Made by a program: the position numbers and the translations under genes | The notes under the pieces: generated by a model | Database searches by the model: none | Seen by the model: only the letters and a program-made list of their open reading frames with translations | What the model was told of the DNA's origin: nothing | Source: Candidatus Skiveiella danica | GTDB lineage: Bacteria > Pseudomonadota > Gammaproteobacteria > Burkholderiales > Burkholderiaceae_C | NCBI GenBank assembly: GCA_016721925.1 | Contig: JADKHE010000002.1 | Span: forward strand, 124,001-188,000 | Direction: 5' to 3' | DNA: 64,000 nt | Shown here: piece after piece, positions 31,753-41,613 of the stretch | Position numbering within the stretch: position 1 is the stretch's first letter | Layout of the letters: every line of letters begins with the position of its first letter

Positions 31753-33600
31753 ATGACCCAATCGTTGGCATATGACCGTTGCGCTTCGTTCGTCCGCGTC
31801 CTGTGGCAGAGTTTCGTCGCTCGGGCGAGGCTGGTACGGTTTGGCATCAGCATCAGCATCGGCATCGCTTGCCTGGCGACCTTGCCTGCTGCCCACGCAG
31901 TCGACGCTGCGCGACCGGGACAGGTCCTCATCATCAACTCTTTCAGTCGGGAAAACTCGCCCTACGAAGTCTTCGCAGCTCAGTTCCGACGCGATCTGGC
32001 CCAGCGCCTGCACACACCGGTTGCCTTCTACGACACGTCCCTCGACGGCGCCAGGTTCGATCCAGCCAAGGACTCCGATGCCTTCGTGGCATTTCTGCGC
32101 GCCCGCTTCGGTACGGATCCGCCGGACCTCGTGGTCCCGATCGGTCCGCCGGCTACGCGGTTTTACGGCTTGAACCGCGGTCGGCTGTTTCCGGGCACGC
32201 CCATGATGCTCGCCGTTCCAGAGGAGCGTGTCATGCGGGGCATCGAACTCGGGCCACGCGATGCCGCGACGGTGATCTCCCTGGACATTCCCCGCCTGTT
32301 CGCCAATATTCTTCAGGTGCTGCCCGCGACGACGACCATCGCTGTGGTGAGCGGCAATTCGCCGATCGAACGCTTCTGGGTGAATGTCGTGCGCCAGGGG
32401 ACGCAGGCCCTCGGCGAGCGCGTGAGGATCGAATACCTGAACGAGCTCCCCCTCGGCGACATAGAGAAACGCGTCGCAAGCCTGAGCACGAATTCGGCGA
32501 TCCTCTTCGCCCAGATGTATGTCGACGGCGCTGGCGTCTCCCAGGACCACGACGTTGCGCTGGCTCGTATCCGTGCTGCCGCTGCTGCGCCAGTCTTCGG
32601 CCTTTTCGGCAACCAACTCGGCAAGGGCATCGTCGGTGGGCCGTTGATGTCGGAAATGGTGGCGGCGTCGAAGACGGCAGAACTGGCCCGTGCCGTGCTG
32701 GCCGACGAAAACGGCGTCAAGCCGACGGTTGTCCGTTTGGAACTCGCTGCGCCGGCGTACGACTGGCGCGAGTTGAAGCGATGGCATATCCGGGAGGGCA
32801 ACCTGCCGGATGGAAGTACGGTCCTCTTCCGCCAGCCGACGCTGTGGGATGAGTACCGATGGGCCATCGTGACGGGTACCGCAGCGTTGCTGCTGCAATC
32901 GGCCTTGCTGGTGGCACTGGTCGTCCAACGATCGCGCCGGCGGCTTGCCGAGAGCGAAGCCCGGCACTTGAGCGGCCGCATCTTGACGGCGCACGAGGAC
33001 GAGCGTTGCAAGCTCGCCCGCGAATTGCACGACGACCTGTCGCCGCGGCTTGCGCGTCTGGCCATCGATGCGGCACGCCTGCAGCCGGTGACGGAAGGTC
33101 CCGATTCGGGCGGGGGCGTAGCCATGCACGAGGAACTCTCGAGGCTCAGCCAAGATGTGCATGGCCTAGCCTATCGACTTCACCCGACTGCTCTCGAAGA
33201 TCTAGGGCTCGGCGACGCGCTGCGCTCGGAATGCGAGCGAGTAAGCAAAGGCAATGGGCTACTCGTCGACCAGCAGATCGACGCGCTGCCCGCAGGCATT
33301 GCCCCGGCCGTGACGGTTTGCCTCTTCCGCGTTGCGCAAGAGGCACTGCGAAACATTGTCCGGCACTCTGGGGCGCACTCCGCGCATGTGTCGCTCGCGC
33401 CGAAGGACGGTGGGCTCCAACTGCTCGTTACCGATGACGGGGGCGGCTTCGAGCAAAGAATTGGCCGCAGCGCCGGATTGGGCATTGCCAGCATGCGCGA
33501 GCGCGTGCGAGAGGTTGGTGGCAAGTTCAGCATCCGAAGTGAACCGGGCGCGGGAACGACCGTGCAGGCATGGGTTCCCCTGACAGCCCAGAACGAATGA
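31753..33600 (+). CDS. NarL-type sensor histidine kinase with ABC-binding-protein-like periplasmic sensor
   Basis: 615 residues. After a signal/membrane segment (about 28-48), residues 50-360 look like an ABC substrate-binding (PF04392-like) sensor: VLIINSFSRENSPYEVFAAQ, VPIGPPATRFYG, AVVSGNSPIERFW, GPLMSEMVAASKTAELA. A second membrane segment (WAIVTGTAALLLQSALLVAL) leads to a HisKA_3 domain with the phosphorylated His in RELHDDLSPRLARLAIDA, and an HATPase domain (RVAQEALRNIVRHSGA, VTDDGGGF, GLGIASMRERV). It therefore senses a periplasmic small molecule. The stop overlaps the response-regulator start (ATGA). Its GC content and codon use are less extreme than in region 1. Confidence 0.82.
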   Translation: MTQSLAYDRCASFVRVLWQSFVARARLVRFGISISIGIACLATLPAAHAVDAARPGQVLIINSFSRENSPYEVFAAQFRRDLAQRLHTPVAFYDTSLDGARFDPAKDSDAFVAFLRARFGTDPPDLVVPIGPPATRFYGLNRGRLFPGTPMMLAVPEERVMRGIELGPRDAATVISLDIPRLFANILQVLPATTTIAVVSGNSPIERFWVNVVRQGTQALGERVRIEYLNELPLGDIEKRVASLSTNSAILFAQMYVDGAGVSQDHDVALARIRAAAAAPVFGLFGNQLGKGIVGGPLMSEMVAASKTAELARAVLADENGVKPTVVRLELAAPAYDWRELKRWHIREGNLPDGSTVLFRQPTLWDEYRWAIVTGTAALLLQSALLVALVVQRSRRRLAESEARHLSGRILTAHEDERCKLARELHDDLSPRLARLAIDAARLQPVTEGPDSGGGVAMHEELSRLSQDVHGLAYRLHPTALEDLGLGDALRSECERVSKGNGLLVDQQIDALPAGIAPAVTVCLFRVAQEALRNIVRHSGAHSAHVSLAPKDGGLQLLVTDDGGGFEQRIGRSAGLGIASMRERVREVGGKFSIRSEPGAGTTVQAWVPLTAQNE

Positions 33601-34242
33601 AGAACCGACCGCGCGTCTTACTCGCTGATGATCACCAGATGTTCGCGGACGGGCCTGCGGACGTTGCTCGGTGAGGAGTTTGAACTGGTCGAATACGTTG
33701 CGGACGGTGTGGCGATGCTGGAGGCGGCACAGCGGCTACGACCGGATGTGATCGTCGCCGACATCACGATGCCGCGCCTCAACGGCATTGACGCATTGAC
33801 GCAGTTGCGTGCAAATCTACCCGATGTGCGGGTTGTCTTCCTGACGATGCACCACGATGCTGCTTATGCGCGCAGGGCGCTGGCCGCCGGAGCTTTTGGG
33901 TTCGTGCTCAAGCACTCCGCGGTCCAGGAACTGGTTCTCGCCCTGCGCGCTGCGCTGGAGGGGCGCATCTTCGTCGCGCCCAGCCTTGGCGCCGATCTGG
34001 TGGCTCGCCACCAGACAAACCCGGGTCGACGCACCGACCCGTGCGCAGCGCTCACGCCTCGGCAACGGGAAGTCCTGAAACTGCTCGCCGATGGCAAGTC
34101 GGTCAAGCAGGTCGCATCCAGTCTATCCATCTCCACCCGAACCGTCGAATTCCACAAGTACACGATGATGGAGACGGTGGGTGCCAAGGGCATGGCCGAC
34201 CTGATCCGCATCGCGATCAGGTACGGCCTCGTCAGCGAATAG
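33597..34242 (+). pseudogene. NarL/FixJ response regulator, one frameshift
   Basis: From the ATG overlapping the kinase stop the product begins MKNRPRVLLADDHQMFADG with the DD acidic pair; after the GGG at 33651-33653 the frame shifts and continues LRTLLGEEFELVEYVADGVA, IVADITMPRLNGI (phospho-Asp), VVFLTMHHDA and a LuxR-type HTH (LTPRQREVLKLLADGKSVKQ, STRTVEFHK). One G too many explains it; the repaired product is about 214 residues, normal length. Partner of the preceding kinase; likely controls the DUF1254 operon that follows. Confidence 0.8.
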
Positions 34243-34648
34243 CCCTTTTCCAGGTGCCGCTTCGCGCCCTAGTAAATTTTCTAGGAGCTTTCTTGGCGGC
34301 ACTTCGGTACAGTGCGCTGGCGCCGAGGCGCATGGCGATTGGATGAGCTCGACAGATTGCGCCCTTGCGGAAAGCCTTGGATTCCACAAAACAACTTATC
34401 TCGTTGATGCATTCGCAGGCGATGCTGGCGTGCAATCGCCGGTACCCGGCAAGTTGTGGGTACGGCATGCCGCCGACACCGTGCAAGGGTCTGTGTCAAT
34501 TGACACGTCGATCCCCGATAAGTCGGGATAGGCCGAGTTCCCTGCCGGTAGCGGCTGGCCGAGCCCGCGGGGCTGGCGCACGTTACGGGCCGTCGATCGC
34601 GCTCGGCCGGGTGGGTGCACCCTCATTTAAGCTAGGAAGGAACAAGGA
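34243..34648. other. 406 bp intergenic region upstream of the first DUF1254 operon
   Basis: No gene supported. It holds the dyad CCTAG-N8-CTAGG at 34268-34285, the perfect 14-base palindrome GTGTCAATTGACAC at 34493-34506, and a small hairpin CCCGA-TAAG-TCGGG just after it. The palindrome is a reasonable operator for the LuxR-type response regulator or another factor controlling the downstream gene. AGGAAGGAACAAGG precedes the ATG at 34649. Confidence 0.45.
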
Positions 34649-37485
34649 ATGATCACGATAGGTTTCAAGGCACTGCGGGTGGCCGCGGCTTTTGTCACAG
34701 CGCTCGCGCTGCTGCCGAGCCAGGCGCAACAAGCCAGGCTTGACGAGGTGAAAGCCACCGCCGAGGAAGCCTACCTGTACGGGTTTCCGATGATCGTCGG
34801 CTACGACGTCATGAACAAATTCTTCATCGATCGCGACTCGGGGCAGTTCAAGGCGCCGATCAACACGCTCAGCAACGAGGCGCGCGTCTTCACGCCGAAA
34901 GACACGGCGATCAGCACGCCCAACAGCGACACGCCGTACTCGATGGCGATGCTGGACTTGCGCGCCGAGCCGATGGTGCTTTGCATGCCGGCGATCGAGA
35001 AGGCGCGCTATTACGACGTGCAACTCATCGACCTCTACACCAACAACTTTGGCTACATCGGTAGCCGCGCCACCGGCAACGGCGCGGGTTGCTACCTCGT
35101 CAGCGGGCCGGAGTGGCAGGGGGAAAAGCCGCCTGGTATCGCCAAATCATTCCGGAGCGAGACGCAGCTCGGTCTCGTCATCTACCGCACGCAGCTCTTC
35201 AACCCTGCCGACATGGACAATGTCAAGAAAATTCAGGCGGGCTACAAGCTGCAGCCGCTCTCGACGTTCCTCGGCAAGCCCGCGCCCCCCGCCGCACCGG
35301 CGATCAACTGGCCGAAACTGACGCCGGAGATGTTCACGACCGGCTTCGCCGAGTACCTGGACTTTCTGCTGCAGTTCGCTCCGCCGACAGGCACCGCCGC
35401 GGTCGAGAAGCCGATGCGCGACAAGTTCGCCGCGATCGGCATCGGCGCGGACCGCAAAGCGCCGCCGAAGACGCCGCCCTCGCCAGAGGTGAAGGCGGCA
35501 CTCGGCGAAGGGGTCAAGGAGGCATTCGCGAAGATCGGCGCAACCGCCAAGGGCGTGGGCACAACGGTCAACGGTTGGCAGATCGGGTCCGCCGCCGGCA
35601 GCCGCGAGTTCTACAAGGGCAACTGGGCCTTGCGCGCCGCCGCCGCCAAGCTCGGTATCTACGGCAACAGCGAGGCCGAGGCCGTCTATCCTTTCACACG
35701 CAGCGACGCGAGCGGCATCGTCCTCGACGGGAGCAAGCACACCTACCAGATGACGTTCGCGCCCGGGCAGCTTCCCCCGGTCAACGCGTTCTGGTCGATC
35801 ACGATGTACGACGGGCGCACGCAGTTGCTGATCGACAACCCGATCAATCGCTATCTCGTCAATTCGCCGATGCTCCCGGATCTGAAGAAGAACCCGGACG
35901 GCTCGCTCACGCTCTTCATCCAGCGCGACTCGCCGGGCAAGGACAAGGAATCCAACTGGCTACCGGCGCCCAACCGCCCGATGTTCGTCGTGATGCGCCT
36001 GTATTGGCCCAAGGACGGAGCGCCCTCGGTCTACCCGCTGGGCAAGGGAAGCTGGAAGCCGCCCGCCATCGTACCGGTGCGCAACCTCAACGCGCTGGCC
36101 GTGACGCGCTTCGGCGACAAGTCGCTGGAGAACATCGTGCGCACGGACGAGCGCTATGGGCACGACGGCGTGTTCCAGGGTCCGCGGGGCTGGGGCTACT
36201 GGAATCACCTCGAGTACCCGAAGCCGATCCAGAACCCGAACCTGTGGCCCGACACCCAGTCGACCTATTTCCTCGGGCGCCTCGAATTGCCCGCGGGCAG
36301 CGTCATGACGATGGACTTCCGCTACCCGCAGGCGCGCTACTTCCAGTTCGCCCTTTACCGCTGGGAACGCAATACCTTCGTCGCGGCCGACGCGATCGCG
36401 GGGCCCGAGATCGAGCCCGAGCCGGGGTCCACGAACCCCTTCCGGGTCGGCGCCAATCGACTCGGCGAGCGACGCGACTTCAAGCTGCGGATCGTCGCCG
36501 ATGACGCCCCGGTGGCGCCGAAAAAGCGCGCACCGAACACCGTTTATGCAGGAAAAGCCGGCGGCCAGATCGAGGGCGTGATCCGCATCTACCTGTCGGA
36601 CCAGGGCCGCGACGGCGCCGGATGGGGGCCAGCGGATGCGTCCTATGGAAGCCGCGGGTTCCCGACCTACTCTGCCACACTGGCCAATGGGACCAAGCTC
36701 TCGGCTGCGGATGTCGTCAAACAGATGGCGCGGCCCATGGACGGGTGCCACGAAGCAGCCGCTGACGGCCGAGCAATGGGAAGAGATCGTGAACGCGAAG
36801 ACCAACGATCCGACGCTCGACCCGGCGACCGCGCCCGCGCGCAAGAATCCCCAGTGGGAGAAGTTCTGGACGCTGCGCTACTCCGTGCTAGGTGCGTTCA
36901 AGTCGCCCGAGGACCGGGCCAAGATTCCGTTCGCGGGCGCGATGGAAGGCGGCGGCGATCCCTCGACCCAGTACCTCATCACCTACCTGTCGCGCAAGTT
37001 CGGTCCGGTGTACGTGATGCGCGGCAAGATGCCCACTTTCCCGAATACCTACGCCGGAGCGGGCGGCAAGGGCCTCGAAGTGATGCCCGATGCGCAGACC
37101 CAGTATTGGTCGCTCGTCAGCGCGGAGGCGGCGCCGTCCGGACAGATCGTCGACGGCCTGACCGACATGCAGGTTCCGCTGGATGCAGACCGCAACTACG
37201 CGACCGTGGTCAGCCGCAAGGAAGACCGCCCGAGCAACGCGACGCTGGCCAATGGCATCGCGTGGATGGAGTGGAGTCCTCGTGGCGAAGGTGTCGATGG
37301 GCCGAAGAAACCGAGCGGACTTCGGCATGCTGATGCTGCGCATCATGGCAAACAACCCAAGCTGGACGCAGAGCCCCGACAAGGTGACCAAGCCCGGCAT
37401 GGAAGCGGCCGTGATGGGCCCATATCTGCCCAAGGGCGAGTACACGACCAAGGCGGCGTTCGAGGCGAACGGGCTGAAGAAGTGA
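34649..37485 (+). pseudogene. Large DUF1254/DUF1214 exported protein, two frameshifts
   Basis: Signal peptide (residues 1-27), DUF1254 domain (TAEEAYLYGFPMIVGYDVMN, NSDTPYSMAMLDLRAEPMVL, YYDVQLIDLYTNNFGYIGSR) and DUF1214 domain (AFWSITMYDGRTQLLIDNPI, NPDGSLTLFIQ, SNWLPAP). A further 400-residue C-terminal region with its own repeats of the theme (FPTYSATLANGTKLSAADVV, NPQWEKFWTLRYSVLGAF) is not found in the other copies. The frame breaks at GGG 36743-36745 and at GG 37317-37318, each explained by one extra G; repaired length about 944 residues, twice that of usual DUF1254 proteins. Presumably periplasmic. Function of the family is not established as far as I know. Confidence 0.72.
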
Positions 37486-37540
37486 AGAAGCAGCGGATGG
37501 CGGAGCACTGTGCCAAGCAAAAAGTAAGGGAAACATTCAA

Positions 37541-39171
37541 ATGACCAAATCCGGAATCTTCAAGCTCGTAGGGCTCGCCGTACTTGTCCTGTTGGCCGTT
37601 GCGGCCTACCGTCTGCTGGGTACGGTGGTCGAGCCGAAGATCGAGCACCGCATCGGCGAGATCGGGCTCACACCGAACGAGACCGCGGCCAACGGTCCGC
37701 TGCCTGGCGATGTGAGCCTGTACGCGAAGGAGCTGGCCTGCGCGCAGAACTTGCAGACGCCGGGTTATTTCCCCTCGATCAACGGCGCGGAACTCGCCGA
37801 TGCGCAGCGCAGCGGAATGTTCTCCTGCGCCACGTTCAGCGGTAGCTTCGACGGACCGAATCGAGTCTTCGCGTGGCGCAGCGCCGTGGAATACGACACC
37901 ACGTCGTACATCAACAACCGGCGCCCCGGCGAGCTTTTCATTTCGGGGGGGCAGGCGCCACCCCCCAAGGGAACAATGCCGGCGGGGCCCTTCATCGCCA
38001 AGGCCGACGCGACCACGGGCCGTGAGATCTGGCGCACCTACCTCGACAATGGCAATGTGTCGGGTGCGTGGATTGCCAATACCAACCTCAACATCCTGCC
38101 CAACGGCCGGGTCGTCACGGCGTGGCAAAACAAGGTCGCCTTGCTCGACGGCGACACCGGCCTCGTCGTGAAGCAGGCCACGCTGCCTACCGGCCCGACA
38201 CCCGCCATCGATGCGAGCTACAAGCACCTGACGATCGCGCCCGACGGCACGCTGATCCTGAAGGACCAGACGCGTCCGAGCGGGTGCAAGCTTCAGGGCA
38301 CGATGGCCATCATCCAGTGCAACGAGCCGGGCATGAAGCAGGGCAATTCGAACCTGGTTGCCGTCCATCCCGACACGCTCGACGTACTCGACAGCATCGC
38401 GCTGCCCGAGCCGGCGACGGTGCCGCACGTCATCACGATGTTCGAGGGCCGGATCGCGATCTACCTGGGCGTGAACAGCGGCGCGCTGCGCTACTTCTGG
38501 GACCCGCAGGCGAAGAAGCTGTCGCAGGACACCAGCTGGGTGGTCAAGCCCATGAAGGAGGGCCAGACCACCTCCGATGCGCCCAGCATCCTCGGCGACT
38601 GGATCGTGCTGCAGACGAACGGCATTGGCAGCGAGACGGTGGCATCGAGCATCGTGGCGGTGCACCAGAAGGATCCGAAGCGCATGCAGGTGATCTTCCC
38701 GTTCGGCGAACTGAAGAAGGGCGAGTGGAGCTGGCGCCACCCAAGCCACAGACAGACCCCGAGAACAGCATGATCTACTCGGCGGACATGGGTGTGGGCA
38801 AGGTCGCAGGCATCAAGATCGACCAGGCTACTGGCGAGATGAAGACGGTGTGGGTCGTCGATGACACGACCAACGCCTTCCAGCCGCTGATCGGCCCCAA
38901 GGACAAGCGTGTGATGCTGCTGTCGAACGCCAGGAAGAACGTCGAGAAAGAACCGATCAAGCTCGCGCTGTTCACCGGCAACTACAAGGAACAGGTGACC
39001 TGGCGCGATGCGGCGACCGGCCGCATCATCGCGCAATCGGACTTCTTCGAGCCGCTCTCGATCGGCGCGCTGATCACGCCAGGCTTCGGTGGGCGAGTCT
39101 ACTTCCCGACTGGCAAGGGGTTCATCACGCTGCAGGTGATGCCGGCAGCTGCGCCACCCGCGAGCAAGTGA
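37541..39171 (+). pseudogene. Membrane-anchored beta-propeller-like protein, one frameshift
   Basis: About 543 residues when repaired. N-terminal membrane anchor (LVGLAVLVLLAVAAYRLLG), then repeated propeller-like blades in a periplasmic domain: AKADATTGREIWRTYLDNGN, NGRVVTAWQNKVALLDGDTG, DGTLILKDQTR, NLVAVHPDTLDVLDSIALPE and, past the break, KVAGIKIDQATGEMKTVWVV. The break is at GG 38733-38734, where one missing G (giving WSWAPPKPQTDPENS) restores the frame. It resembles PQQ-type or quinoprotein-like propellers without clear tryptophan-docking motifs. Sits in the DUF1254 operon, 55 bp after that gene. Confidence 0.6.
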
Positions 39172-39174
39172 CGC

Positions 39175-39996
39175 ATGACTTTCGCGCGCTCTTCAGGCGT
39201 AATCGCGGCACTGGTCGCACTGGCAATGCCATGCCTGCCGGTGCGGGCTGAGATGTCGGCCGAGGAGTTGGCCAAGCTGGCGCAGAACCCCGTTGGCAAC
39301 CTCGTCAGCGTGCCGTTCCAGAACAACACCAACTTCAACACTGGGCCGTTGTCGGGCACGCAGAACATCCTGAACATTCAGCCGGTGATCCCGGTCAACG
39401 TCAACAAGGACTGGAACATCATCACCCGGACGATCATGCCGCTGATCTGGCAGCCGGCATCGTTGCCTGGCCAAGGCGACACCTTCGGCCTGGGCGACAT
39501 CCAGCTCTCGGCCTTCCTGTCGCCGGCTGAGCCCGGCCCCGGGGGGCTGATCTGGGGCGCCGGTGCGATCGTGCAGATGCCGACCAACACCAGCGACATG
39601 TTGGGCAACAAGAACTGGGGCCTTGGTCCGACTGCAGTCGTGTTGAAGCTGGAGAAAGGCAGCCCCTGGGTCTACGGCGCGCTGTTCAACAATATCTGGT
39701 CGTTGTCCAGCGACAACCAGGGTGGGCGCTACAACAATTTCTTGCTGCAGCCCTTCCTGAACTACAACTTCCCCAGCGGGATGTACCTGACGATGGCACC
39801 GATCATCACCGCGAACTGGGAGGCTGCCAGCAGTCAGCGGTGGACAGTGCCGATTGGTGGCGGCATCGGCAAGATTTTCCACTTGGGCAAGCTGCCGGTG
39901 AACACGCAGCTTAGCGGCTACTACAACGTCGTGCGTCCCGACGGAGGTCCCAACTGGCAGCTGCGGCTGCAAGTTCAGTTCATGTTCCCGAAGTGA
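39175..39996 (+). CDS. Outer-membrane beta-barrel protein (so-called neuromedin U type)
   Basis: 273 residues: signal peptide ending AEMSAEELA, then NPVGNLVSVPFQNNTNFNTG, WNIITRTIMPLIWQP, GLGDIQLSAFLSPAEPG and a series of amphipathic beta strands ending in an aromatic-rich strand (QLRLQVQFMFPK). Proteins of this type are often labelled neuromedin U in databases and are found beside DUF1254 genes. Likely an outer-membrane channel for the substrate or product of the DUF1254 protein. Starts 3 bp after the propeller gene stop. Confidence 0.72.
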   Translation: MTFARSSGVIAALVALAMPCLPVRAEMSAEELAKLAQNPVGNLVSVPFQNNTNFNTGPLSGTQNILNIQPVIPVNVNKDWNIITRTIMPLIWQPASLPGQGDTFGLGDIQLSAFLSPAEPGPGGLIWGAGAIVQMPTNTSDMLGNKNWGLGPTAVVLKLEKGSPWVYGALFNNIWSLSSDNQGGRYNNFLLQPFLNYNFPSGMYLTMAPIITANWEAASSQRWTVPIGGGIGKIFHLGKLPVNTQLSGYYNVVRPDGGPNWQLRLQVQFMFPK

Positions 39997-40044
39997 GTGT
40001 CTAGCTCCTTCCTTTTCTTCAACACGCTTAGAGAGGATTCAGCG

Positions 40045-40857
40045 ATGAGGCAGCGCATCAACACCCGATTTGCGAACTGCTTGCTCGCCATCGGCCTGTT
40101 CGGGCTCGTGCCCGTCGGGGCCCAGGCGCAAGCCGCAAACGACAAGTGGCAATGGGAACTTGGCGTCTACGGCTGGGTCCCGGCAATCGGAGGCGCCACG
40201 TCGTTCCCGAGTGGCGCCAGCGCGAGCATTGACGTCAGCGCGCGCGACGTGATCGACGCGCTGAAGATGACCTTCATGGGCCAGATCGAAGCTCGCAAAG
40301 GCCAGTGGGGCGTTTGGAGCGACGTGGTCTATGCCGACCTCGGTGGCTCGAAGGACGGGTCGCGCGACTTCACCGTGGGCGGCCATCCGGTCGGCGCCTC
40401 GGCCAACCTCGGCCTGGACGTGAAGTCGACGGTATGGTCGCTGGCCGGCATTTACAACCTGACCTCGAAGCCCGAGAACACGACCGACCTGTTGTTTGGC
40501 GCCCGCATGCTGAATATGAAGCAGACGCTGAACTGGTCGCTGGCCGGCAGCGTCCCCGAGTTGCCGACGCGAAGCGGCCAAGCGAGCGTCGATGGCACCA
40601 ACTGGGACGCCATCGTCGGCCTCAAGGGCCGCTACTATCTCGGCGCCGAGAGAAAGTGGTTCCTGCCGTACTACGTCGATGTTGGCACCGGCCAGTCCAA
40701 GCTCACCTGGCAGATCAACGCTGGCGTGGGCTACACGTTCGACTGGGGTTCTGTGGTCGCCACCTGGCGGTACCTGGATTACAACTTCAAGTCGGGCGAT
40801 GCGCTGCAGGGCATGAACATGAATGGCGCGCTCATCGGCGTGGCGTTCCAGTTCTGA
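40045..40857 (+). CDS. Outer-membrane beta-barrel protein
   Basis: 270 residues from the ATG at 40045 (GAGAGGA upstream), which gives a clean signal peptide (FANCLLAIGLFGLVPVGAQAQ). Mature region: WQWELGVYGWVPAIGGATSF, alternating strands, YYLGAERKWFLPYYVDVGTG, TWRYLDYNFKSGD, and a C-terminal Phe (GVAFQF), the usual barrel-assembly signal. Likely an eight- to ten-stranded barrel. Second barrel in the same operon. Confidence 0.72.
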   Translation: MRQRINTRFANCLLAIGLFGLVPVGAQAQAANDKWQWELGVYGWVPAIGGATSFPSGASASIDVSARDVIDALKMTFMGQIEARKGQWGVWSDVVYADLGGSKDGSRDFTVGGHPVGASANLGLDVKSTVWSLAGIYNLTSKPENTTDLLFGARMLNMKQTLNWSLAGSVPELPTRSGQASVDGTNWDAIVGLKGRYYLGAERKWFLPYYVDVGTGQSKLTWQINAGVGYTFDWGSVVATWRYLDYNFKSGDALQGMNMNGALIGVAFQF

Positions 40858-40912
40858 CGGAATGGCAAGACCACCCGCTTTTCTTCAACCCGCTTCAAGC
40901 CGAGGACTCACC

Positions 40913-41191
40913 ACGATCAAGAAGATCACCATCGCTGCCGTCGCTCTCGTCGCTGGCGTGGCCGTCGCGCAGCAGTATCCGATGCTCGACAACGTCGCCA
41001 ACAAGGTAGTGCAGAAGTACCAGGGCATGAGCTGCGAGCAGCTCTGGGCACAGAAAGCGCAGCCCAAGTCAGCCGAGGAGCAGCGCGTCATCGGCCTCCT
41101 CAAGAGCGATCCCGCGATGCGCACCGAGTTCCTGAACCGCGTCGCCGGGCCGATCACGAACAAGATGTTCGAATGCGGCATGGTTCCCTGA
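40913..41191 (+). CDS. Small exported protein, paralogue of 45188-45469 (start uncertain)
   Basis: The signal core ITIAAVALVAGVAVAQ and mature part NVANKVVQKYQGMSCEQLWA, QKAQPKSAEEQRVIGLLKSD, FLNRVAGPITNKMFECGMVP are about 70 percent identical to the product of 45188-45469. Alignment places the start at an ACG codon (40913, GAGGAC upstream), where the paralogue has ATG; the nearest in-frame ATG (40862) would add 17 unusual residues. Two cysteines could form a disulfide. Unknown family; tied to DUF1254/DUF2092 loci. Confidence 0.55.
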   Translation, partial: TIKKITIAAVALVAGVAVAQQYPMLDNVANKVVQKYQGMSCEQLWAQKAQPKSAEEQRVIGLLKSDPAMRTEFLNRVAGPITNKMFECGMVP

Positions 41192-41200
41192 GGGCCCGCC

Positions 41201-41543
41201 ATGACCTCCATCCCTAAGACGCCGCGCGCCGGCCGCTGGGCACAGATGTTCGTCGGCGCCGCCCTGCTGAGCGCTGGGGCCCTGGCCGAAGGTAACCCTG
41301 GCACGTTGGCCGCGCCGGCAAGCCGCCGGCCAAGGCGCCCGTCAAGGCCCGGGTGCCACTGCTGATCGAGCAGCGCGCCATCGACCTGATCAAGGCCGCC
41401 AGCGCCCGCTTGGCGACAGCCAAGGCGATGAGCTTCGCCGCTGGCGTGGACGTCGAGTACCCGAGCAAGATCGGCCCGCCGCTGGCTTACCCGGTGCGCT
41501 ACGACGTGGCCATGCAGCGATTCAGGAAAGTCCTGATTTCATA
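41201..41543 (+). pseudogene. DUF2092-family exported protein, truncated by element insertion and frameshifted
   Basis: Paralogue of the intact gene 45479-46381. The start (TPRAGRWAQMFVGAALLSAG) is followed by a frame change near CC 41315-41316 (one C short), then RVPLLIEQRAIDLIKAASAR, MSFAAGVDVEYPSKIGPP and DVAMQR. There the dispersed element (copy H) begins and supplies a stop after RKVLIS. About two thirds of the protein is missing. Confidence 0.72.
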
Positions 41544-41613
41544 GCGTCAAATAACCACCTTACGCTGGGATTTGGCGTATTTTGCAGAAAATCTTGTCTG
41601 AAGGCCTGCCAGG
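41520..41613 (-). repeat. Dispersed AT-rich element, copy H (truncates a DUF2092 gene)
   Basis: Nearly identical to copy G over about 90 bp (AAAGTCCTGATTTCATAGCG, TTACGCTGGGATTTGG). One end interrupts the DUF2092 reading frame at 41519; the other reaches the stop of the AraC gene. Confidence 0.7.

Noticed and set aside
31684..33162. A 492-codon minus-strand frame opposite the histidine kinase
   Set aside because: The plus-strand kinase has complete HisKA_3 and ATPase motifs; the opposite frame shows none.
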